Below are positions 5,954-12,979 of a stretch of DNA of 19,662 bases, piece after piece. Each line of letters starts with the position of its first letter. Within the stretch, counting starts at the first letter, position 1. The notes below the pieces were generated by a model. It saw nothing but the letters and a program-made list of their open reading frames with translations. It was not told the DNA's origin and did no database searches. The stretch comes from Verrucomicrobiota bacterium (GTDB lineage Bacteria; Verrucomicrobiota; Verrucomicrobiia; Limisphaerales; CAIQOK01), in NCBI GenBank assembly GCA_025363535.1, contig JANYDP010000518.1, positions 1-19,662 of the forward strand, read 5' to 3'. Made by a program: the position numbers and the translations under genes.

Positions 5954-8317
5954 TCAACTTTTGTCCCGCCACCGCGCCAGCCGGAGCGCATTGCCGATCA
6001 CGATCAAGTCCGAGAAACCCATCGCCGCCGCGCACAGAATCGGACTCATGAAACCCAGCGCGGCCAGCGGAATACCCAGCGCATTGTAAAAAAACGCCCA
6101 GAACAAATTCTGTTTGATCGTCCGCAGCGTCGCCCGCGCCAGCCCCAGACATTCCGGCACGGCCTCAATTTCCGACCTGAGCAAAATGATGTCCGCCGCC
6201 GCGCGCGCCACGTCGCTGGCGCGGCTCACGGCAATGCCCAGGTCCGCCTGCTCCAGCGCCGGCGCGTCGTTGATGCCATCGCCGACGAAGGCCACGCGTT
6301 CGCCCCGCGCTGGAAGTTTTTTCACGAACTCGGACTTCTGTTCCGGGCGAACTTCGGCGAATACATTTTCCGCCGGGATGCCCACCTGTCTTGCGATGGC
6401 GGTGGCGGTCAGTGGGTTGTCGCCGGTGAGCATGAAGATTTTCAACCCCTGCCGATGTAGCTGTGCGCTGACTTGGGCCACGCCGGATTTGACCGTGTCC
6501 TTGACGGCGAACAAGGCAAGCAAGTTTTTTTCAATTGCCAGCCCCACCAGCGTCGCACCCTGGCCGGACCATTCGGAAATGAATTTGTCTCCGACCGAAA
6601 GCTCCACACCTGTTTCTGCCAGCCACCGCAACGAGCCGAGACGCGCTTTCCCCGTTGGGTGTTGAATGTTCCCCTCGACGCCGGCGCCGCTGATTTCCTG
6701 CCAGTCAGTCACGGTCATTTCCTCATTTGAAAGTTTGGCAATCGCCTGGCTGATGGGATGCGTCGAGTGACGCGCGAGCGCGCCGGCCAGCACGGACGGA
6801 GCGCCGGTCTCCGACCCGGCTCGAAGAGTGACCGCCTCGAAACGCGCCGGGTCGGAGACCGGCGCTCCGATGGCTGCGACCTCCGGCTTGCCCACAGTCA
6901 GCGTTCCGGTTTTGTCAAAAATAACCGCCGTGACTTCGCCGGCTTTTTCCAGCGCCACGCCGTCGCGTATCAAAATCCCCCGCCGCGCGGCCGCGTTGGC
7001 TGCCGCCATGATGGCTGCCGGCGTGGCCAGGCCCATCGCGCACGGACACGCGATGATCAACACGGACGCGGCGATGATGCAAGCGGCCGCCAGCGGACTG
7101 TCTGGAACGGGCGCAGGCCACGGCAAGAATTGGGCGAACCACGCATGAACCTGATGGGCCGATTCCGGCAGCAGTCCCCACCCGAGCGCGGCAAGCATCG
7201 CGATGCCGACAACCACAGGCACGAAGACATTGCTGACGCGGTCGCCGATGCGCTGGATGTTGGCACGGCTCGTCTGCGCGCGTTGCACGGCGGCGATGAT
7301 GTGGGCAAGCGCGGTGGCCTCGCCCGTGGCGGTGACGCGCATGACGAGGCGTCCGTTGAGATTCACCGTGCCGGCAAAGAGTTTGCTCGCGGCGGATTTG
7401 TCCATCGGCACGGATTCGCCGGTGAGCAAGGCTTCGTCCACGGCGGACTGACCTTCGACAACTTCGCCGTCCGTGGGAACATGATCGCCGGGCCGTAAGG
7501 CAACGAGATCGCCGGTTTGCAGCTCAGCGACGGGAACTTCATCTTCGATTGCCGATTGGGGGAAATTTGCGGTGCGCAGATCAAACGAAACTTTTTCCGG
7601 CTTCCGATTTTTGACTTGTGGCTGCTGAATCCTCCGTGCCGTTTGCGGTGCGAGGTTGAGCAACTCGCGCAGGGCGCTGGAGGCGCGACGGCTGACGCGG
7701 GCCTCGAGCCAGTGACCCAGGCTGACCAGGGTGATGATCGAAGCGGACTCCATGAAAAAAAGATGCCCGCCCTGACCGCTGAACAAACTCCAGGCGCTGA
7801 AAACAAACGCCGTGGTCGAACCCAGCGTGACGAGCGTGTCCATGTTCGACTGACCGACTTTCAACTGATTCCACGCGCCGCGATAGAACTGCGCGCCGGC
7901 AAAAACCTGAACGGCACTGGCGAGGGCAAAGGAAAACCAGTGAAACCACGGCGTCATGGCAAGATGGAAAACCCATTCGCCGAGCATCAGCGGCAACGTG
8001 CCAAGGACACCCATCGCGAGCGTGAATTGCCAGCCGGAGAAAACCGGGGGGGGCTGGTCTGGTTGTTCGCCGCTGATGAGACGGGCACCGTAGCCGGCCT
8101 TTTTGACGGCGGCGATCACGGCGGAAACATCCGGGGCGGCCGACGGCGACCAGCGGAGAGCGGCGCGCTGGGTTTCCAAAGTCACCGTGGTGCTTTGAAT
8201 GCCCGGCACGCTTTGGATGGCTTCCGTGACGTGGCGCGCGCAGTTGTTGCAGGTCATGCCGCTGACGGAGAGTTCGGTCGTGGCGGCGGAGGGTTTAAGG
8301 TTGAGATGGTCGGGCAT
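5954..8317 (-). CDS. copA: Copper-translocating P-type ATPase (P1B-1)
   Basis: A protein of 787 residues that would export Cu(I) across the inner membrane at the cost of ATP. One N-terminal heavy-metal-associated domain carries the GMTCNNC copper site (C23, C26). Then come several transmembrane helices, the actuator loop LTGES, the transport motif CPC (424-426), the phosphorylation motif DKTGTLT (D468), the HP dipeptide (H520-P521), the hinge GDGINDAP and a YN pair in the penultimate helix. The last helix reads MGFSD (766-770), where classical CopA has MxxSS. ATG 8317 is preferred because GGAGG lies 11 nt upstream; ATG 8326 is in frame but only 2 nt from it. Any longer frame would run through two terminators. 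A perfect 24-bp inverted repeat at 6797-6869 lies in the ATP-binding domain and encodes residues 483-508, just after the phosphorylation loop. Confidence 0.93.
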   Translation of the reverse strand: MPDHLNLKPSAATTELSVSGMTCNNCARHVTEAIQSVPGIQSTTVTLETQRAALRWSPSAAPDVSAVIAAVKKAGYGARLISGEQPDQPPPVFSGWQFTLAMGVLGTLPLMLGEWVFHLAMTPWFHWFSFALASAVQVFAGAQFYRGAWNQLKVGQSNMDTLVTLGSTTAFVFSAWSLFSGQGGHLFFMESASIITLVSLGHWLEARVSRRASSALRELLNLAPQTARRIQQPQVKNRKPEKVSFDLRTANFPQSAIEDEVPVAELQTGDLVALRPGDHVPTDGEVVEGQSAVDEALLTGESVPMDKSAASKLFAGTVNLNGRLVMRVTATGEATALAHIIAAVQRAQTSRANIQRIGDRVSNVFVPVVVGIAMLAALGWGLLPESAHQVHAWFAQFLPWPAPVPDSPLAAACIIAASVLIIACPCAMGLATPAAIMAAANAAARRGILIRDGVALEKAGEVTAVIFDKTGTLTVGKPEVAAIGAPVSDPARFEAVTLRAGSETGAPSVLAGALARHSTHPISQAIAKLSNEEMTVTDWQEISGAGVEGNIQHPTGKARLGSLRWLAETGVELSVGDKFISEWSGQGATLVGLAIEKNLLALFAVKDTVKSGVAQVSAQLHRQGLKIFMLTGDNPLTATAIARQVGIPAENVFAEVRPEQKSEFVKKLPARGERVAFVGDGINDAPALEQADLGIAVSRASDVARAAADIILLRSEIEAVPECLGLARATLRTIKQNLFWAFFYNALGIPLAALGFMSPILCAAAMGFSDLIVIGNALRLARWRDKS
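6797..6869. repeat. Perfect 24-bp inverted repeat inside copA
   Basis: The left arm is 6797-6820 and the right arm 6846-6869. They are exact reverse complements over 24 bases, separated by a 25-base loop. The arms contain GCGCCGGTCTCCGACCC and its complement. The repeat is read through in frame, giving the mirrored peptides 'GAPVSDPARFEA' and 'RAGSETGAPS' in the protein. A perfect palindrome of this size is not needed for coding and looks like an inserted repeat element. Confidence 0.9.
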
Positions 8318-8378
8318 AGCCAGCATGACCTCCAAATTGTAGGGCAAATTAGCGCGCCGTCGAGCCGGACGCGGGCGC

Positions 8379-8410
8379 AAAAAAAGCCCGCGCGGAATTT
8401 CCACGCGGGC
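8379..8410 (-). terminator. Intrinsic terminator (distal of two)
   Basis: On the minus strand a GCCCGCG/CGCGGGC stem (8404-8410 with 8386-8392) encloses an 11-nt loop. It is followed directly by seven T residues (A tract at 8379-8385 on the plus strand). It lies between the secreted protein gene and copA and would stop transcription before copA, so copA needs its own promoter between about 8379 and 8317. It follows a small in-frame stop at 8433-8435 that ends a possible gene remnant. Confidence 0.8.
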
Positions 8411-8432
8411 CGGATTGAATGGCCGAACCGGT

Positions 8433-8498
8433 TTAGTTGCGGCGGCGGAAGAGCAGGAGGGTTGAAGCCACGCCTTGATTTTGTTCTTGCGGAAAAAG
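8433..8498 (-). pseudogene. Possible remnant of a PEP-CTERM-type C-terminus
   Basis: Read on the minus strand, this stretch encodes FPQEQNQGVASTLLLFRRRN and then a TAA at 8433-8435, followed 22 bp later by a strong terminator. A short hydrophobic run ending in three arginines and a stop is the typical tail of PEP-CTERM proteins, but the PEP motif and most of the membrane helix are missing. It is out of frame with the upstream 1088-residue gene. It may be the end of a gene otherwise lost, or a chance match. Confidence 0.25.
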
Positions 8499-8525
8499 GG
8501 AGTCGAACCTTGCGGCTCGACTCCC
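8493..8525 (-). terminator. Intrinsic terminator (proximal) for the large secreted protein gene
   Basis: On the minus strand a 9-bp perfect stem (GGGAGTCGA with TCGACTCCC; 8517-8525 and 8498-8506) has a 10-nt loop. It is followed by five T residues (A tract at 8493-8497 on the plus strand). It lies 45 bp after the stop codon at 8570 and is the likely end of that transcript. Confidence 0.75.
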
Positions 8526-8569
8526 CGTGACTCGGATCGGGATTCATTCCCGACCGCTTTGTTCAAAGC

Positions 8570-11500
8570 TTACGGACTGGTGACGCGGTAGAACCGTTGC
8601 GGGCGATTTGTCGCCGAAGCGTCAATGAACTGATACTGCCCGGCGACGCCTTCCGTGGGATGGCCGAGATTTTGCCACGCGGTCGGAGTGAGGTTGGTTG
8701 TGCCCCACACCGTGAAGCTCGCGCTCGCACCGGGCGTGTTGGTGAAGGTGAATTGCATGCCCGCGTTGACGCCGCCGGCAGCAAAGCTGGCTCCGCGCAA
8801 CACCGGCGGTGTCACGAGCGACGGATTGGTGGCGGAGAAGGTCAGGTTGTCAATCGCCACGTCCTGGGCGGTGCCCAAGGTCTGCGCCTGCCAGGTGAGC
8901 CAGAGCGCGGTGCCAGACGGCCAGTTGCTGATGGTCAGGCTGGTGACGGAGAGGCTGACTTGATTGCTGCTTTGTGTGCCGTCATTGATGGTCGTGGTGG
9001 GCGAAGTCGCAAAGACCACGTCCAGAGACGGCACGTAATAAATGCCGTTCGTGCTGTCCCAGTCGGCCGGTTGAAACGCCGTATTGGTGTCGGTGATGAA
9101 GTAACCAAACTTCAGCGGCTGCTGGTTGGGGTTGTTGCGCCAGAGTTCGCCCGTGTAGCTAAGGGTGATGGTATTGTAGGTGTTCGGGCTGTTGTTGATG
9201 AACGCCGCACCCATGGCCGTGGTGCCAGTCTTGGTGGTGGCCACCAGACCAAGCGCGCGGTTGGTCACGCCAGAGAGTGACGCTCCATCGGCGTAGTAGT
9301 TGCCGCCGTTATCTACGAGTGCGCCCTGGCTTTGATCCCCTCGTCCGGCGGCGAACACCAAGGCAGTCTGCGCCCAGCCATACCAACCGTTCAGGCTTTT
9401 GCTCAGACCCAGACCGCCAATTGAACCATTGGCGATGACGGGGTAGCCAAGGTCCACGGGGTTATCAATGGAATAGGTGACATCCTCGGCTATGCCAGTG
9501 GCGATGGTGGCTGGACTACCGTTGGTCAGCATCGCGGCGATATTGGTCATCGAAATGGCCAGATGCAGCGGGTTCGCTCCTTCAGCACTGCCGAGGCCGG
9601 GAATAGGCAGTGTGTTGAAGTTCTGCGTATAGACTTGGCCGGCGTTCGTGTAGGAGATAAACGTATGCGCAGGAGCGACACTCAGGGTCAATACCACCGG
9701 CGCGCTGGTGATGGAACCACCGGGCGTGGTGACTACGATGACATAATTTGTAGCATCCAAGGCGCTGGCACCGGTGATTTGAAGCGTCGCCGTGGAAGTG
9801 CCGGAGTAGTCACCGGCATCAGTCAAAGGCTTGAGTCCATTCGGTGTAGCCGCTGCTTTGTTGGTGGAGGTGTACCATTTGTAGGTCAGCAGTTGGCCAA
9901 ATGCGGAGACTGTATCGGAGATATTGCGACCAAAGAAAGTGGTCATGTCCAGCGGAGGTTGAATGAACACCGGCGGTGCAAACGGAGTGTAGAAGTTCGC
10001 TACCTTGTTGCTCACCGTGCCGGCGACGTTGGTGACGACCAGTGAATAGACCCCGGCGTCATTGGTGTTCGCCTGGATGATGGATAGAATGCCCGACGCG
10101 GTGCCGCTTAGAGAAGAGCCATTGCCGGTGGGACCGTCGGCCAACAAATTAGTGCCGTTAAAATACCATTGATACCCGCCCTTGGGATCCGTGCCACCGG
10201 TGAAACCAACCGTGATGCCTTTGCTATTGCCGACAAAGTTGGTAATGTTTTGCACCGCACTGAATACGGGTAGAGTCGGAGCCGCCGAGACGGTCAAAGT
10301 TGCGATGGAGCTAGTGACTGCGCCGTAGTCATTGGTGACAATGCATTGAAAGGTATTGTTGTTGTCCAACAAGGCGACGGAATTCTGGTTGAGAGTGGCG
10401 CTGACTTGACCGGCGAGGGTGGCGCCATTGCGCAGCCATTGATAGCTCAACGTGTAAGGCGAGGTGGCGCCGACGTTGAAACTGACATTGTCACCGACCA
10501 CAGCCGACCAATTAGCCGGCTGGCTGGCAATCTGAGGACGGAGGTCGGGAGTGAACGAGACGGCCTTGTACACAATGTTCGTCAACTGCGCCGTGCCGGT
10601 GCCCGGCGGTTTCACCACGGTGCGGAGAATATTTGTGGTCGCCACGAGATTGATGCCGCTGGTGATGGTGTTCGTGTCATCAATGCGAATCACGCGGTTG
10701 CCGTAGTAGGCGTTGTTCACACCGCTGTCCGCCGTCGTGGCATACACCACGGGATAGGAACCGCTCCAATCCACCGCCACGCTGAAGCAACCAATCGGCA
10801 CGTTCGTGTTGCCGGGATTGAGCATGATGCCGGAAGTGAAGTTCGTATATCCAGGAATGATCAAGTGGTAGGCCATGCTCCAGGTGAGTCCGGTCTTGAT
10901 ATACTTGGAGACGCCGCCCTTGGTGCTGATGGTATTGTCCACCATATAAGCAACGGTGCCTTGCGGATTGATGTCGAAGCCAATGACGCTGTTATGGCCG
11001 ATGTTGGCGGGAATTTCCAGATGCAAGAACGAGGCAGCGCTAGGATAAGGCACCGGGTTGTTGAAGAAGTCCACGAATGAATAGACACCGGCCGGGTAGA
11101 AATTGACGGCCTCGCTATTCTTGACGCTGGCGTAGAGCGTGTTGTTGATGACCTTCGAGCAGGAAGTCAGCGCGATGTTTTGAAACTGCACCGGGCCGCC
11201 GTTGATCGTGCTGAAGTAGAGGCTGCCGTAACCATTGCCGCAGCCCCAGAAGTTACCCAGACCATCGGTGGCCACACCGCGCGGATTCGTCTTGCCGGTG
11301 GCGACACCATACCAGCCGCCGCCGCGATAAGGATTGGAGTAGTTCGTGAAGGCGTCCACTGTGCCGATGCCACGATCATAGCTCAAGTTAGACGGGGCCG
11401 TCTGCCCGCCAGTAGTTTGGGAAAGGATGTCGCCTTGATAGCCGGAGAAGGCGAGTAAGCTCTTGTCGCCCGACAAGGAGAGGCAGCCTTCGGTGCCCGC

Positions 11501-11836
11501 GTTGCCGTTAATCAGCATGGCTGTGGGACCATTGGTGGGAATCGCCACTTGAACCGAAGGGTTCGTCTGGTTGATCGCGTTCGGGTCAAACTGGTCTATG
11601 AAGATTTGTGTCTGACGGCTGCCAAATATATCGGACGCCGTGTAGTTGGTAATGCCGGTAATAGCGCCTAAAGGTTGGCAGCGATTGGTGCCGCCGTCAC
11701 CGAGTTGCAGGACGGCGAGGTTGCCGGGCGCGAAAACCGTGCTGGCCGCCTGAAGGTTGCGGCCCAACATGGCCGCCACGCCAACCGCCAAGATCAGCTT
11801 CGCGGTTTGATTACTAATGGGGAGTGTTCGTTTCAT
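8570..11836 (-). CDS. Large secreted protein with propeller-like region, Ig-like domains and RFYRV C-terminus
   Basis: A protein of 1088 residues from ATG 11836. In-frame codons run further upstream, but only this start gives a signal peptide: MKRT, a hydrophobic stretch at 13-25, and probable cleavage after 'LQAA' near residue 31. Residues 32-425 are Gly/Asn/Thr-rich with repeated blade-like strands ('GVATDGLGNFWGCGNGYGSLYF'-type segments, not quoted in full), suggesting a beta-propeller. Three Ig-like domains follow at about 430-525, 525-620 and 625-715; each has a Y-x-W core and a late 'DAGVYSLVVTN'-like strand. Residues 720-1000 look like a beta-sandwich starting 'YTQNFNTLPIPG'. The last 75 residues ('FTFTNTPGASASFTVWGTTN' through RFYRVTSP) match a C-terminal module I recall from many Pedosphaera-type secreted proteins. 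No enzymatic motif was found. Surface or extracellular location is inferred. Confidence 0.85.
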   Translation of the reverse strand: MKRTLPISNQTAKLILAVGVAAMLGRNLQAASTVFAPGNLAVLQLGDGGTNRCQPLGAITGITNYTASDIFGSRQTQIFIDQFDPNAINQTNPSVQVAIPTNGPTAMLINGNAGTEGCLSLSGDKSLLAFSGYQGDILSQTTGGQTAPSNLSYDRGIGTVDAFTNYSNPYRGGGWYGVATGKTNPRGVATDGLGNFWGCGNGYGSLYFSTINGGPVQFQNIALTSCSKVINNTLYASVKNSEAVNFYPAGVYSFVDFFNNPVPYPSAASFLHLEIPANIGHNSVIGFDINPQGTVAYMVDNTISTKGGVSKYIKTGLTWSMAYHLIIPGYTNFTSGIMLNPGNTNVPIGCFSVAVDWSGSYPVVYATTADSGVNNAYYGNRVIRIDDTNTITSGINLVATTNILRTVVKPPGTGTAQLTNIVYKAVSFTPDLRPQIASQPANWSAVVGDNVSFNVGATSPYTLSYQWLRNGATLAGQVSATLNQNSVALLDNNNTFQCIVTNDYGAVTSSIATLTVSAAPTLPVFSAVQNITNFVGNSKGITVGFTGGTDPKGGYQWYFNGTNLLADGPTGNGSSLSGTASGILSIIQANTNDAGVYSLVVTNVAGTVSNKVANFYTPFAPPVFIQPPLDMTTFFGRNISDTVSAFGQLLTYKWYTSTNKAAATPNGLKPLTDAGDYSGTSTATLQITGASALDATNYVIVVTTPGGSITSAPVVLTLSVAPAHTFISYTNAGQVYTQNFNTLPIPGLGSAEGANPLHLAISMTNIAAMLTNGSPATIATGIAEDVTYSIDNPVDLGYPVIANGSIGGLGLSKSLNGWYGWAQTALVFAAGRGDQSQGALVDNGGNYYADGASLSGVTNRALGLVATTKTGTTAMGAAFINNSPNTYNTITLSYTGELWRNNPNQQPLKFGYFITDTNTAFQPADWDSTNGIYYVPSLDVVFATSPTTTINDGTQSSNQVSLSVTSLTISNWPSGTALWLTWQAQTLGTAQDVAIDNLTFSATNPSLVTPPVLRGASFAAGGVNAGMQFTFTNTPGASASFTVWGTTNLTPTAWQNLGHPTEGVAGQYQFIDASATNRPQRFYRVTSP

Positions 11837-11922
11837 AAGGTTGCTACAATGCGATATTCGTCGTTTAGTCTTTTCTAGACGGGCACAGCATGAGCGGAAG
11901 TTGTTACGAACGAAGGTCGGAA

Positions 11923-11940
11923 GCGTGACAAAAGCGTGAC
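11923..11940 (-). promoter_or_regulatory. Pho-box-like direct repeat
   Basis: On the minus strand the sequence reads GTCACGC, TTTT, GTCACGC: two identical 7-mers separated by 4 bases, an 11-bp period. This is the architecture of PhoB-type binding sites, whose E. coli core is also GTCA repeated every 11 bp with an A/T spacer. It ends about 87 bp upstream of the ATG at 11836. The similarity is in spacing and core only; other OmpR-family regulators bind similar tandem sites. Confidence 0.45.
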
Positions 11941-12010
11941 GATCCATCCCACGACCACACACAAATCGGCCAGACCGGAAATTGCCGTAACCATATTGTA
12001 ACCTGGCCGA

Positions 12011-12025
12011 CGTGAAACCGTCACG
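12011..12025. promoter_or_regulatory. Short inverted repeat, possible operator
   Basis: CGTGA and TCACG form a perfect 5-bp inverted repeat around a 5-base centre, 54 bp upstream of the pseudopilin start. It shares the TCACG word with the nearby Pho-box-like direct repeat, so the same or a related regulator could touch both. Chance occurrence is possible for a site this short. Confidence 0.25.
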
Positions 12026-12078
12026 GGGAGGAGTCAACTTAGGCGGGCAATAGTTGTTAACGAACCGACAAACCATTT

Positions 12079-12960
12079 ATGAAAATGAAACCAAACCCGC
12101 CCGCGAAAAAAGAATTCGGCTTCACCTTGATCGAGTTGCTGGTGGTCATCGCCATCATCGCCATCCTGGCCGCCATGTTGTTGCCGGCACTGGCCAAGGC
12201 GCGCGCCAAGGCGCAACAGGCCGTCTGCCTCGGCAACTTGAAACAATGGGGGCTCGCGGAAACCATTTACGTGGACGAAAACAACCAGCGCCTGCCGATG
12301 ACAAAGATCCCGAACGGCACGCCGGGCTTTACTTCCCCGGAAGATGAACCGACCTGGCTTAGTCTGACTTCGGTCGAATTCATCAACAATGCCACTGGCT
12401 CCAATAACGGACGCGATGCCTGGTTCAACGCCCTGCCGCCGTACATCAAATCCCCGCCGCTCTGGACCTACGCCATCGGCGGACTCTCGGCCTACAAGCT
12501 GTTTGAGGAAGGCAAGACCATTTTTCATTGTCCCACCGCCCGGTCACAGGGAAAAGACCCCTCCATGCTCGCCAACAATGACCGCGTCCTTTTCGAATAC
12601 GGCATGAACTCCAAAGGCATGTGGGAAAAGAACGGCACCGTGCAGGTGTTGCCCATGAAAACCTCCATCATCTTGCACCCCTCTTCCTTCGTGATGTTCT
12701 CCGACAACCGCGTTCGCACGGACGACGCGCCGCCGTATGTTGCCGACCCGAGCAAGCTCGGCAGTCCGCAGAATTACACCAGCCGCTTTTCCCAACGCCA
12801 CAACAAGGGCGGCAACATCACCTTCAGCGACGGCCACGCTGCGCACTTCAAATACGACTACGTCTGCGTCAACAACAACGGCAAGCCCTCCGACCCCGCC
12901 CGCACGGACATCAACTGGTCGCATGACGGAACGTCCGTTGACGGCCTGCCCGCACAATAA
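12079..12960 (+). CDS. Type II secretion/type IV pilin-like protein with H-X9-DG motif
   Basis: A protein of 293 residues. The N-terminus carries a class III signal: basic leader, then G14|F15-TLIELLVVIAIIAILAAM with Glu at mature position 5, the prepilin peptidase cleavage pattern. The hydrophobic helix (about 15-38) would anchor it in a pseudopilus or the inner membrane. Near the C-terminus H241 is followed nine residues later by D251-G252 within 'RHNKGGNITFSDGHAAHF', the H-X9-DG motif of pseudopilins greatly expanded in Planctomycetes and Verrucomicrobia. The phosphatase gene begins 19 bp downstream on the same strand, so the two are probably cotranscribed. No pilus assembly genes are in the window. 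The start (ATG 12079) lacks a Shine-Dalgarno sequence but is the only start that gives a normal leader. Confidence 0.9.
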   Translation: MKMKPNPPAKKEFGFTLIELLVVIAIIAILAAMLLPALAKARAKAQQAVCLGNLKQWGLAETIYVDENNQRLPMTKIPNGTPGFTSPEDEPTWLSLTSVEFINNATGSNNGRDAWFNALPPYIKSPPLWTYAIGGLSAYKLFEEGKTIFHCPTARSQGKDPSMLANNDRVLFEYGMNSKGMWEKNGTVQVLPMKTSIILHPSSFVMFSDNRVRTDDAPPYVADPSKLGSPQNYTSRFSQRHNKGGNITFSDGHAAHFKYDYVCVNNNGKPSDPARTDINWSHDGTSVDGLPAQ

Positions 12961-12979
12961 TTTTCCGCACAAATAATTT

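Larger units (their letters stand above)
11837..12078. promoter_or_regulatory. Divergent intergenic control region
   Basis: These 242 bp separate two divergently transcribed genes, so at least two promoters must lie here. A 7-4-7 direct repeat sits at 11923-11940 and a CGTGA/TCACG inverted repeat at 12011-12025. A small GTCT/AGAC palindrome lies at about 11870-11880. I cannot point to convincing -35/-10 boxes for either gene, and neither start has a strong Shine-Dalgarno sequence. Confidence 0.6.

Noticed and set aside
8485..8566. tRNA-like 3' end on the minus strand (GGTTCGACTCC close to a short acceptor-like tail)
   Set aside because: The T-arm would need a stem with two mismatches, no matching acceptor, D or anticodon arm could be placed upstream, and the same bases form a perfect 9-bp terminator stem followed by a T tract.
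8318..8566. N-terminal extension of copA by about 80 residues
   Set aside because: The added region would span two terminators and low-complexity sequence; GGAGG sits at a normal distance from ATG 8317, directly before the metal-binding domain.
12020..12036. Second Pho box before the pseudopilin
   Set aside because: The two GTCA words start 13 bases apart, not 11, and the flanks do not match.
11837..12076. N-terminal extension of the large secreted protein to 12076
   Set aside because: It would hide the signal peptide, cover the divergent promoter region and reach almost to the start of the pseudopilin gene.
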